Shown here: positions 53,971 to 61,032 of the stretch, piece by piece
Layout of the letters: each line of letters begins with the position of its first letter
Position numbering within the stretch: position 1 is the first letter of the stretch
NCBI RefSeq assembly: GCF_001499855.1
Contig: NZ_LQIK01000030.1
Location: forward strand, 124,001 to 188,000
DNA: 64,000 bases
Source: Mycobacterium sp. GA-0227b
Lineage (GTDB): Bacteria > Actinomycetota > Actinomycetes > Mycobacteriales > Mycobacteriaceae
Direction: 5' to 3'
Program-made: the position numbers and the translations under genes
The notes under the pieces: model-generated
Seen by the model: only the letters and a program-made list of their open reading frames with translations
What the model was told of the DNA's origin: nothing
Database searches by the model: none

Positions 53971-53992
53971 GATTATGGCCTAGTCCATAATC
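53971..53992. promoter_or_regulatory. Operator dyad GATTATGG-N6-CCATAATC
   Basis: Perfect eight-base arms around CCTAGT, 94 bases before the FadE5-like start and upstream of the divergent TetR gene. The rest of 53877–54131 shows nothing else I can support. Position suggests a TetR-type operator controlling both directions. Confidence 0.6.
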
Positions 53993-54131
53993 GGCCGGTT
54001 CGACGTGCAGATGGCGTCCGGCCGCCGGTCGGCTACCTGCGTACCCACCGCGCACATGTGATGCGGAATACATCCATTGCCTCGGTGTGTTCCTGCTTTT
54101 ATGCTGATTGTCATAGACAGGGAGGCGCCCG

Positions 54132-54269
54132 ATGTGGGTCATTGAGGTCAACTTCGCCGGTTACCGCTTCACGCATCACGCGCATGACCGCCGTCGGCCG
54201 ATCCTCCGGTTCAGCCCACGCGCCCACGGTTGGCGTTCGGCGCTGATGCGTCGCACACCCGCAGCCTGA
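54132..54269 (+). CDS. Possible 45-aa Arg/His-rich small protein
   Basis: An ATG frame of 45 codons with GGGAGG eight bases upstream. The product (MWVIEVNFAGYRFTHHAHDR at its N-terminus) is rich in Arg and His and has no hydrophobic helix. It sits just upstream of the TetR gene and overlaps its longest possible frame. It may be a real small protein or a translated leader that couples TetR synthesis; conservation cannot be judged here. Confidence 0.35.
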   Translation: MWVIEVNFAGYRFTHHAHDRRRPILRFSPRAHGWRSALMRRTPAA

Positions 54270-54289
54270 CCACTTCCCTGGAGGTTGTT

Positions 54290-54913
54290 CTGACATCCGC
54301 CACGACCAAAACCAACAACCGGGTTTCGACGCGCACCAAGATGTTGATCACCGCGGCCGAGGTGCTGCGGGAACGCGGTGCTGCCGGGGTCACCATCGAC
54401 GAGGTGCTGGCCCGCAGCGGCGCACCGCGCGGGTCGGTCTACTACCACTTTCCGGCGGGCCGCAACCAGATCCTGACCGAGGCCCTTCAATACGCCGGTG
54501 AGGAGATCACCGAGGTCATCGACGAAGCCGCGGCCAAGGGCGGCATGTATCTGGTCCGCAAGTTCGTGGTGTTCTGGAAAGAACTGCTCGTGGAAAGCGA
54601 TTTCGCCGCGGGCTGTCCGGTGGTGGCGGCGGCGATCGGGTCCGCCGACGACGAACCCCGGCTGACGACCGTCGCCGGAAGCATTTTCGGCCACTGGCGC
54701 GATGCGCTGACGCGCGCGTTCGTCGCCGACGGTTTCGACCAGGCGCAGGCGTCCTCACTCGCGATCACGTGCATCGCCGCGCTGGAGGGGGCGGTGGTGC
54801 TGTGCCGATCCACCCGCACGGTGGACCCGCTGCGCGACGTCGCAGAGCAAATCGAATTCCTCATCAGGTCAAGGGAATTCATCCGTCGCTATGGTGTTCC
54901 CGACCGGGGGTAG
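54290..54913 (+). CDS. TetR-family regulator, YxaF/LmrA type
   Basis: A TetR-type protein of about 207 aa with the N-terminal helix-turn-helix TRTKMLITAAEVLRERGAAG, VTIDEVLARSGAPRGSVYYHFPAGRNQILTE and the GCPVVAAAIG segment typical of the YxaF/LmrA C-terminal domain. The start is uncertain. CTG 54290 has a GGAGG five bases upstream and includes the whole first helix; TTG 54230 lacks a ribosome site and ATG 54341 would cut helix 1. It is divergent from the FadE5-like gene across the GATTATGG dyad, so it likely represses that gene. It overlaps the convergent DHFR-like gene by 25 bases. Confidence 0.83.
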   Translation: MTSATTKTNNRVSTRTKMLITAAEVLRERGAAGVTIDEVLARSGAPRGSVYYHFPAGRNQILTEALQYAGEEITEVIDEAAAKGGMYLVRKFVVFWKELLVESDFAAGCPVVAAAIGSADDEPRLTTVAGSIFGHWRDALTRAFVADGFDQAQASSLAITCIAALEGAVVLCRSTRTVDPLRDVAEQIEFLIRSREFIRRYGVPDRG

Positions 54914-55431
54914 GCCGTCTTCCACCGGGCGCAGACGAACTCCCTGTTGACCGCCGCCTCGACCAGAACCCATTCCGAACGCACCGGCAGCACCGGTGAG
55001 CCCGCGCCGAGCGAACAGGGTGCGTAGCTGACGATCATCTCGTCGATCAGGCCCGCCGACACGAACTGCCCGGCTGTTTCACCTCCCCCGACGACCCAGA
55101 CATCCTTACCCGCTGCGGCGTCGACCAATTCGGGGTGTAGTTCGGCGACGTCGCCGGCGAAGGTCCGTACCGGGTGCCCGCCCTCGACGATGTGCGGTCG
55201 TTGTGTCAGTACCCAGGAGGGCTGCTCGTACATCCAGTCGCCCGGATGGTTGCGCACGATCCATTCGTAGGTTGTCGAGCCCATCACCACGGCGCCGATC
55301 GTGGCGATGAACTCGTCGTAGTTGAATGGCCCGCTCGAATCGATGTCACGGGAGGTCAGCCAGTCCAGGCTGTCGCGGTCGTCGACGATGTAGCCGTCCA
55401 TACTGGACGCGGTGTAGTAGACGGTCGCCAA
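54889..55431 (-). CDS. Dihydrofolate reductase-like (RibD C-terminal) protein
   Basis: A 180-aa protein of the RibD C-terminal/DHFR-like superfamily. It starts ATVYYTASSMDGYIVD, has VVMGSTTYEWIV and WVVGGGETAGQFVSAGLIDEM, which form the NADPH site, and the final strand region. True folate reduction is unlikely; such proteins are usually uncharacterised reductases. The TTG at 55431 lies one base after the stop of the upstream AraC/DinB gene, so they are coupled. It probably acts with that gene, but no substrate can be proposed. Confidence 0.8.
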   Translation of the reverse strand: MATVYYTASSMDGYIVDDRDSLDWLTSRDIDSSGPFNYDEFIATIGAVVMGSTTYEWIVRNHPGDWMYEQPSWVLTQRPHIVEGGHPVRTFAGDVAELHPELVDAAAGKDVWVVGGGETAGQFVSAGLIDEMIVSYAPCSLGAGSPVLPVRSEWVLVEAAVNREFVCARWKTAYPRSGTP

Positions 55432-55432
55432 A

Positions 55433-56356
55433 TCAGTTGCCCCGCATCCATTCCAACGGGTCACCGCGGTGGGTATCGATGCCGTGGCGGCCCAGCATGG
55501 AGCGGGCCAGCCCGCGTCTGAGGGCTGCGTATTCGAGGACATGCGCGACGATGCCGCACAGCTGAAACGATTCGGGCGGATCACACAACGCATCGATGAC
55601 GGTGTCGCCCATCCGACCGTCGGCCGCATACTCGGAAACCATTGCACTCCAGCGCTTCCCGATGTCGGCGTGGTGCCCGGCCAATTGCTCGGGCGAAGTA
55701 GATTCGGGCCGGGTCACCGCCCGGTCCGGAAAATCGTGGCCCGCGATCGTGGCCAGCCAAACCTGCTTCGTCCAAACGATGGCGCCGAGCACAGCGCCGA
55801 CGCTGGGTTCGGAACCGTCCCAGTCCAGGATCACCTGACGCGGCGAGATCTCTTCTGTCCACTGGTGTTCCGTCAGATTGGTGGCCTGGTCGATGAGGTA
55901 GGCGGTGTCGGCGATGTCGTGCGCGACCATCAGTTGGGAGATGTCGGGCTCCTTCGTGTCACCGGCGTTGTCCAGCCACAGCGAATGCGGTGGATGGAAG
56001 TGCAGGCCGTTGGGCGCGCTGACCCGGAACGCCACGTCGGCCGCCTTGGACGGCGGCACGCCGAAGGTGCGCCGGAAGGCTCGTGAGAACACCTCGGCCG
56101 ACGACCATCCTTCGTCGGCCGCGACGGCGGCCACTCGCTCACCGCGCTGCAGGCGCCAGGCAGCGCGCTCGAGCATGATCCGGCGCCGCATCGCGGCGGG
56201 CGATTCGCCGGTCAGCCGGCGAACCTCCCGTGAGAAGTGGAATTCCGAGGCGTGGCTGCTGCGGGCCATCTCCCCCACCCCGCTGTTGTCGGCGTCGACG
56301 ACCGCGTCGAGCAGTTCGCGCAAGCGGTCACGGTGTGATGGCTGGCCCACGCTCAC
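55433..56356 (-). CDS. AraC-type HTH protein fused to a DinB-like domain
   Basis: A protein of about 308 aa with an N-terminal AraC/XylS helix-turn-helix pair (ASEFHFSREVRRLTGESP, WSSAEVFSRAFRRTFGVPPS) and a C-terminal DinB-like four-helix region (LMVAHDIADTAYLIDQAT, with later His-containing helices). The fusion is seen in actinobacterial regulators, where DinB may bind a metal or thiol ligand. GTG 56356 is preferred because it starts just before the first helix; GTG 56350 is possible and the longer open frame upstream has poor coding character. It forms a two-gene unit with the DHFR-like gene. Confidence 0.75.
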   Translation of the reverse strand: MSVGQPSHRDRLRELLDAVVDADNSGVGEMARSSHASEFHFSREVRRLTGESPAAMRRRIMLERAAWRLQRGERVAAVAADEGWSSAEVFSRAFRRTFGVPPSKAADVAFRVSAPNGLHFHPPHSLWLDNAGDTKEPDISQLMVAHDIADTAYLIDQATNLTEHQWTEEISPRQVILDWDGSEPSVGAVLGAIVWTKQVWLATIAGHDFPDRAVTRPESTSPEQLAGHHADIGKRWSAMVSEYAADGRMGDTVIDALCDPPESFQLCGIVAHVLEYAALRRGLARSMLGRHGIDTHRGDPLEWMRGN

Positions 56357-56418
56357 CGAGTATGGTCGCGCCGCGCGCGGAAAGACATGACAATTTTTGC
56401 TCCGTTTCCCGCTGCGTT

Positions 56419-57273
56419 CTAGCGGTCGAGGACTTCGTGGATGCGTGCCTCGACGTCGCGGTGCTCGCCGAGGTCGTGCAGATCGATTCCGAAACGGTCG
56501 GTGAGCGTGGTGAGGACGTCGGCGGCGGTGTCGAACCGAACTCGTTCGGTGCTCCCGCCGCTGTGGATTGCCAGGTTGCGTCCCCGCAGGTTCCACCGGG
56601 CGTCGTCGGTGATCAGCGCTGCCGACAGGCCGGTGACGAAGCCCGACTCGGGATGCGTTGACACGTACCAGCTTCCGACTTCGAGATCGATCTGAGGCTG
56701 CGGTCGGGTGTCGAACGTGTACAGCGGCTGCCGCGCGCCACGGATCTCGGCTTCCAGCAGGTAACCGTCGACGTGGTTACGCAACCGGTAGGGCTCATGG
56801 CGGGTGGTCTGCACGGGTCCGGCTTCCAGCCGGATCGGCGATGAAAGGGTCTGCCCGCCGAAGCCGACGTCGACCAACCACGGTTCGTCGTCTCCGGGAA
56901 CACGTACCGAGAGCGCCTCGTGGGTCTGCGCCGGCAGTGCGTCGGACTGATTCATCCACACCACCCGGCCCGCAAGCCGTTGCACGCCGTAGCCAAGCTC
57001 GGCCAGCACGTATCCCATGAGCCCGTTCTGCTCGTAGCAGTACCCGCCGCGTCGGCGGGCCACGAGTTTGTCGGCGAGCGGACCCACGCTGAGGTCGGCG
57101 ACCGGAATGCCGAGCAGGGGGTCGAGGTTCTCGAAGGGAATCGACCGGTTGTGCGCGGCGATCAGGCCGCGCAGCGTATCCAGCGTCGGCTGCGTCGATC
57201 CGGTGTATCCGATGCGGCCGAGGTAGGCCGCGATGTCGAGGCCCACGTCCAGGCCCGCCGGCGAAGATGTCAT
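56419..57273 (-). CDS. nat: Arylamine N-acetyltransferase
   Basis: A 284-aa NAT that transfers acetyl or propionyl from CoA to arylamines and hydrazines, including isoniazid in characterised mycobacterial NATs. The catalytic triad is intact: Cys79 in RRGGYCYEQN, His118 in QTHEAL, Asp135 in LVDVGFGG. In many mycobacteria nat sits in the sterol-degradation hsa operon; this copy stands among accessory genes, so it is probably a paralogue or relocated gene. It starts ATG 57273, and 62 bases separate its stop from the AraC/DinB start. Confidence 0.93.
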   Translation of the reverse strand: MTSSPAGLDVGLDIAAYLGRIGYTGSTQPTLDTLRGLIAAHNRSIPFENLDPLLGIPVADLSVGPLADKLVARRRGGYCYEQNGLMGYVLAELGYGVQRLAGRVVWMNQSDALPAQTHEALSVRVPGDDEPWLVDVGFGGQTLSSPIRLEAGPVQTTRHEPYRLRNHVDGYLLEAEIRGARQPLYTFDTRPQPQIDLEVGSWYVSTHPESGFVTGLSAALITDDARWNLRGRNLAIHSGGSTERVRFDTAADVLTTLTDRFGIDLHDLGEHRDVEARIHEVLDR

Positions 57274-57338
57274 GCAGACAATCCTGCGACCTCAACGGCG
57301 GTTCAGGTCAACACCGGGCAAGGCCGACGGTGAAGACC

Positions 57339-57668
57339 TCAGGGCTTGCCGCGCGCCGGCGTCTGATTCGCGACGCCGTGCCGCAGCGGGGTGTTGGCCT
57401 CCGCGGCCGTCGACTCCTGCACCGGCGAACCGCCCGGCGTGGCGCTGACCCCGGGTGCGTTGGCCGGATCCCCCGGAGACGGCTCCGCGCCGTGGGTCAA
57501 CTCGTTGAGCCGCGCGTGCAGCACCTCGAGCACCGGAATCCGGTTGCCGTGCTCGGTCTCGTGCTCGAACACCGCGCGCAGCGCCGGTTCGTCGAGCCCC
57601 CGGATGCGGTGCCGCAGCTCGGTGATCGGCAGCTGGTCGTAGTCGGCAATCGGCAGGTCGTGCGCCAT
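57339..57668 (-). CDS. Conserved actinobacterial protein, helix-rich (109 aa)
   Basis: A 109-aa soluble protein. The first 55 residues (DLPIADYDQLPITELRHRIR, then LRAVFEHETEHGNRIPVLEVL) form a helical domain that I recognise as recurrent in actinobacteria but without known function; the remainder is Pro/Gly/Ala-rich and probably disordered. AAGGAGA lies about seven bases before the ATG. It follows the 68-aa membrane protein gene after 11 bases, so the two form an operon. Confidence 0.8.
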   Translation of the reverse strand: MAHDLPIADYDQLPITELRHRIRGLDEPALRAVFEHETEHGNRIPVLEVLHARLNELTHGAEPSPGDPANAPGVSATPGGSPVQESTAAEANTPLRHGVANQTPARGKP

Positions 57669-57679
57669 GCGCTGTCTCC

Positions 57680-57886
57680 TTAGAGGTGGGGAAGGCCGTC
57701 GGTTGGCGATGGAACGGCGCTCGCCGGTCCGTCGGCGCGTCCGCGGTACCGCATGACCAGCGCCGCAACGGCGCCGATACCGGCGAGGGCCACTGTCGGC
57801 CACAGCGCGGCCTGCAACAACCACAGTCGCCGCTGTGCTCTGAAGATGCGCTTCTGCGCGTGCCGCGCCCGGGTCAACGTTTCCAC
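57680..57886 (-). CDS. Small single-pass membrane protein (68 aa)
   Basis: A 68-aa protein with a basic N-terminus (ARHAQKRIFRAQRRLWLL), one membrane helix (about residues 24–44) and a short polar tail, so N-in topology is likely. It precedes and is probably co-transcribed with the 109-aa helical protein. Function unknown. Confidence 0.72.
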   Translation of the reverse strand: METLTRARHAQKRIFRAQRRLWLLQAALWPTVALAGIGAVAALVMRYRGRADGPASAVPSPTDGLPHL

Positions 57887-57925
57887 GTCTACCCGGTTGC
57901 CCCGGGCGGCGGCCGGAGAAACCCG

Positions 57926-58699
57926 TCAGGTGCCCGTCCACTTCGGCGCCCGCTTCTCGGCGAACGCGATGGCGCCTTCCTTGGCATCGTTCGACATGAA
58001 GACAGGCGCGAAGATCTCGACCTGCTTCTTCCACATCTCCTGGGAGTTCCAGTCGCGGGATTCGACGATGATCCGCTTGGTCGCCGCCACCGCCAGCGGT
58101 CCGTTCGCGGTGATCTTCTCCGCGAAGGCGATCGCCGCCTCGAGCGCCTGACCGGGCTCGGCGAGCACGTTGACCATTCCGAGGTCGTGGGCGCGCTGGG
58201 CGGACAGGCTCTCACCGGTCAGCGCGAGTTCCATCGCGAGGCCATAAGGGATCCGCTGCGGCAGTCGCAGCAGACCGCCGCCGCCGGCCACCAGGCCACG
58301 CTTGACCTCGGGAATGCCGAACGCCGACTCCTTCGACGCCACGATCAGGTCGGTGGCCAGCGCCAACTCGCAGCCACCGGCCAGGCAGTAGCCCTCGACG
58401 GTTGCGATCAGCGGCTTGGCGGGCGGCCGCTCGGTGAAGCCCAGGCCGCGACCCTCGATGGCGACGTTCTCGCCGCGCGCGAACGCCTTGAGGTCCATGC
58501 CCGCGCTGAACGAGCCGCCGGCGCCGGTCAGGATGCCCACGGACAGGCCCGCCTCACCGTCGAGGCGGTCCATGGCGTCGGCGAGGCCACGGCTGACGTC
58601 GGCGTTCACCGCGTTGCGGGCCTGCGGCCGGTTGATGGTGATGATCAGGATGCGGTCGCGCTGTTCGACCAGGACGGCTGGTTCGGTGTTGTCACTCAC
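57926..58699 (-). CDS. echA1: Enoyl-CoA hydratase EchA1
   Basis: A 257-aa crotonase-fold hydratase that adds water to trans-2-enoyl-CoA. The oxyanion loops are AGGSFSAGMDLKAFARG and AGGCELALATDLIVA; the distal catalytic Glu is in GIPEVKRGLV, while the proximal Glu position carries a Gly-rich substitute (DLKAFARG), as in many single-Glu crotonases. Start at 58699. Orthologue of Rv0222 by position. It is followed, after 39 bases, by the small membrane protein gene and preceded by a 48-bp hairpin. Confidence 0.9.
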   Translation of the reverse strand: MSDNTEPAVLVEQRDRILIITINRPQARNAVNADVSRGLADAMDRLDGEAGLSVGILTGAGGSFSAGMDLKAFARGENVAIEGRGLGFTERPPAKPLIATVEGYCLAGGCELALATDLIVASKESAFGIPEVKRGLVAGGGGLLRLPQRIPYGLAMELALTGESLSAQRAHDLGMVNVLAEPGQALEAAIAFAEKITANGPLAVAATKRIIVESRDWNSQEMWKKQVEIFAPVFMSNDAKEGAIAFAEKRAPKWTGT

Positions 58700-58746
58700 G
58701 CGGCTGATCGTAACGGCCCGGGAAAACTCAAGCGGGCGCGCTCCGG

Positions 58747-58794
58747 TGTGAATCTGGCGACGCTTTTCGGCGGGATTCCGTCGCCAGATTCACA
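58747..58794. repeat. Perfect hairpin element, 16-bp arms and 16-base loop (family B)
   Basis: TGTGAATCTGGCGACG and its exact complement flank a 16-base loop. It lies between the kinase stop and the echA1 start. There is no T-run. The loop length equals that of family A although the sequence differs. Confidence 0.7.
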
Positions 58795-58826
58795 ACCGGG
58801 CCGGTAGCCCGGGCGGCGTGAACCCG

Positions 58827-60059
58827 TCAGTCGTCCTTCTTGCCGTTGCCCTTGCCGTTGCCGCCGCCTTCGTTGCCCCTGTTGCCGTTGCCCCGCCCCT
58901 GCTCGCCTTTCTTGTCTTCCTTGGGTTTCTCGAACACCGGTGACGCGGACGTCGGCGGTGGAGGCGGCATCGACGTGGGCGGTGGAGGCGGGGGTTGCAC
59001 CGGCGTGCTGGTGCTGATCGGTTGTGGCGGTTGGGTGCTCGATGACGGGTCCAGCGCGAGCGCCAAGCCGGCGACGACGAAGGCCACGAACCCGGCGGCC
59101 GCCAACAAGAGCTTGCGTTCGCGGCTCAGCGGGCGCCGACGCGGCGCCGGAGCGACGTAGTAGTTGGCGGACGGCGCGATTGGTTGGGCGAGCACCTTGG
59201 TCGCCGGTCGCGAGGCGGACGCCGGCGCCGGTCCCAGAAGCAGCGCGGAGGGAGAACCCGTCAGCGCGGCGCGCATGTGCTCCGCGCTGCCGAACCGCTG
59301 GCTCACGTCGCGGGCCATGGCCCGGTCGATCGTCGCGGCCAGCGCCGGGTCGAGGTCCGGGCGTATCGCGCTGATCGGCGGAGGCGGCGTGTCGAGGATG
59401 GCATGCAGCAGCGCGGCCGGGTTCTCCTGAGGGAACGGCCGCTGCCCGGTGAGCGCCTCGTAGCCCATCACGCCGACCGCGTACAGGTCGTCGGCCGCCG
59501 ACGCCGGCGCACCTGCGACCCGCTCCGGGCTCATGTAGGCCATCGTTCCGACGAGTTGACCGGTCGCCGTGAGGGCGGCGCCCGCTGTCTTGGCGATACC
59601 GAAGTCGGCGACCTTCATCGCGCCGCTGTTCGGGGCGATCAGTACGTTGCCGGGCTTGATGTCGCGATGCACGATGCCCGCGGCATGCGCGCAGCCGAGC
59701 GCGCCGAGCACGTCGTCCAGCATCGCTCGGACCCGTTCCGGCGGCATCGGACCCAGCGCGATGTCGTCGTGCAGCGTCCGTCCGGGCAGGCGCTCCATCA
59801 CGATGAACGGGGTGCCGTCGTGCTCACCACAGTCGTGCACCGCGACGATGTTGGGGTGGTTCAGCGCCGCGGCGGCGCGGGCCTCGTCCTCGAACCGGCG
59901 ACGCATGTGGGCGTCGGCGTTGAACGCCTGGTACAGCAGCTTGATCGCCACCGGGCGCTGCAACCGGGTATCCCACCCGTCGTGGACCTCGGCCATCCCG
60001 CCGCGACCGAGCACGCCTCGCAGTTCGTAGCGGTCCGCAAGGAGGTCGCGGCCGTCCAT
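58827..60059 (-). CDS. Transmembrane Ser/Thr protein kinase with Pro-rich and Gly/Asn/Lys tail
   Basis: A 410-aa Hanks-type kinase. Kinase domain about 10–265: GRGGMAEV glycine loop, VAIKLL lysine, HRDIKPGNVL catalytic loop, DFGIAKT, and MSPERVAG. A juxtamembrane stretch, one membrane helix (LLLAAAGFVAFVVAGLALAL, about 320–340) and a low-complexity outside part follow: Pro runs, then a Gly/Asn/Lys tail (GRGNGNRGNEGGGNGKGNG). No PASTA or other sensor domain is seen. The ATG is preceded by TACCTT seven bases away, hence leaderless. It is divergent from the PlsC-like gene. Not one of the conserved M. tuberculosis kinases at this position. Confidence 0.9.
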   Translation of the reverse strand: MDGRDLLADRYELRGVLGRGGMAEVHDGWDTRLQRPVAIKLLYQAFNADAHMRRRFEDEARAAAALNHPNIVAVHDCGEHDGTPFIVMERLPGRTLHDDIALGPMPPERVRAMLDDVLGALGCAHAAGIVHRDIKPGNVLIAPNSGAMKVADFGIAKTAGAALTATGQLVGTMAYMSPERVAGAPASAADDLYAVGVMGYEALTGQRPFPQENPAALLHAILDTPPPPISAIRPDLDPALAATIDRAMARDVSQRFGSAEHMRAALTGSPSALLLGPAPASASRPATKVLAQPIAPSANYYVAPAPRRRPLSRERKLLLAAAGFVAFVVAGLALALDPSSSTQPPQPISTSTPVQPPPPPPTSMPPPPPTSASPVFEKPKEDKKGEQGRGNGNRGNEGGGNGKGNGKKDD

Positions 60060-60066
60060 GCCGAAT

Positions 60067-60072
60067 AAGGTA
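60067..60072 (-). promoter_or_regulatory. Leaderless -10 element for the kinase gene
   Basis: TACCTT on the minus strand ends seven bases before the ATG at 60059; no ribosome site is present. Confidence 0.45.
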
Positions 60073-60133
60073 GCCGTAGCCGCGCAGAGGCAAACCAGCG
60101 CCGTTTGGCTTGCACAGCGGCAGTCGGCTAAAC

Positions 60134-60147
60134 TAGAACACGTTTCA
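60134..60147 (+). promoter_or_regulatory. KstR-type operator before the PlsC-like gene
   Basis: TAGAACACGTTTCA is a perfect match to TnnAACnnGTTnnA and lies 23 bases before the ATG. It is the second such site in the window. Confidence 0.75.
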
Positions 60148-60170
60148 GTTTTCGATCCGGAGGAGATCCG

Positions 60171-60980
60171 ATGGCCGCCACCGACACAGAGCCGTCGCAG
60201 CTCACCAAGTGGGATCCGAAGCTGACCGAACGCTTCATGGGCGTCACGCGGCCATTCCTCAAGCGCTACTTCCGTTCTGAGGTGCGCGGCCTGGAGAACC
60301 TGCCGGCGGGCGGGGCGCTCGTGGTGTCCAACCACTCCGGCGGCATGCTGCCGATGGATGTGCCGATCCTGGCCGCGGACTTCTACGCGCACCACGGCTA
60401 CGACCGCCCGCTCTACACGCTCAGCCACGACATGCTGATGGTCGGCCCGACGGGCGAGTTCTTCCGCAAGATCGGCTACATCAGCGCCAATCACCGCAAC
60501 GCCGACGAGGCGCTGCGCTCGGGCGGACTGGTCGTGGTGTTCCCCGGCGGCGACTACGACGTGTACCGCCCGACATTCTCCGAGAACGTGATCGACTTCG
60601 GCGGGCGCACCGGTTATGTGAAGGCCGCGCTGAACGCCGGTGTGCCGATCGTGCCGACCGTCGGCATCGGCGGGCAGGAGACGCAGATCTTCCTCTCGCG
60701 CGGAACCTGGCTGGCCAAGCGGCTCGGCCCGATCGCGCGCCTGGCCCGCGCGAAGATCGTGCCGATCTCCTTCGGCTTCCCGTTCGGGCTGTCGCTGGTC
60801 GTTCCGCCCAATATCCCGCTGCCGTCGAAGATCGTCATGCAGGTGCTTCCGCCGATCGACATCGTGGCCGAGTTCGGCGAGGACCCCGACGTCGACGAGG
60901 TCGACGCTCATGTGCGCCGCGTGATGCAGCGCGCGCTCGACGAACTGGCCACCGAACGCCGCCTGCCGGTGCTGGGCTAG
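60171..60980 (+). CDS. PlsC-like lysophospholipid acyltransferase, variant motifs
   Basis: A 269-aa acyltransferase-fold protein. The usual HX4D catalytic motif is stretched (VSNHSGGMLPMDVP, seven residues between His and Asp) and FPEGT is replaced by FPGGDYD, which marks a mycobacterial subgroup different from true lysophosphatidate acyltransferases. GGAGGAG gives a strong ribosome site, and a KstR-like operator lies just upstream. LipC follows 52 bases after the stop, so they may be co-transcribed. The substrate is unknown, possibly a complex lipid or sterol-derived acyl chain. Confidence 0.85.
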   Translation: MAATDTEPSQLTKWDPKLTERFMGVTRPFLKRYFRSEVRGLENLPAGGALVVSNHSGGMLPMDVPILAADFYAHHGYDRPLYTLSHDMLMVGPTGEFFRKIGYISANHRNADEALRSGGLVVVFPGGDYDVYRPTFSENVIDFGGRTGYVKAALNAGVPIVPTVGIGGQETQIFLSRGTWLAKRLGPIARLARAKIVPISFGFPFGLSLVVPPNIPLPSKIVMQVLPPIDIVAEFGEDPDVDEVDAHVRRVMQRALDELATERRLPVLG

Positions 60981-61032
60981 CGGGTGGTCGCCGATGTTTT
61001 GCCGGCCGTCGCCCGGGCTATGACGGACCTCG

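Noticed and set aside
56357..56596. Longer N-terminus of the AraC/DinB protein
   Set aside because: The extra 80 residues are Arg/His/Pro-rich, untypical for coding sequence, and run into the nat gene 3' end.
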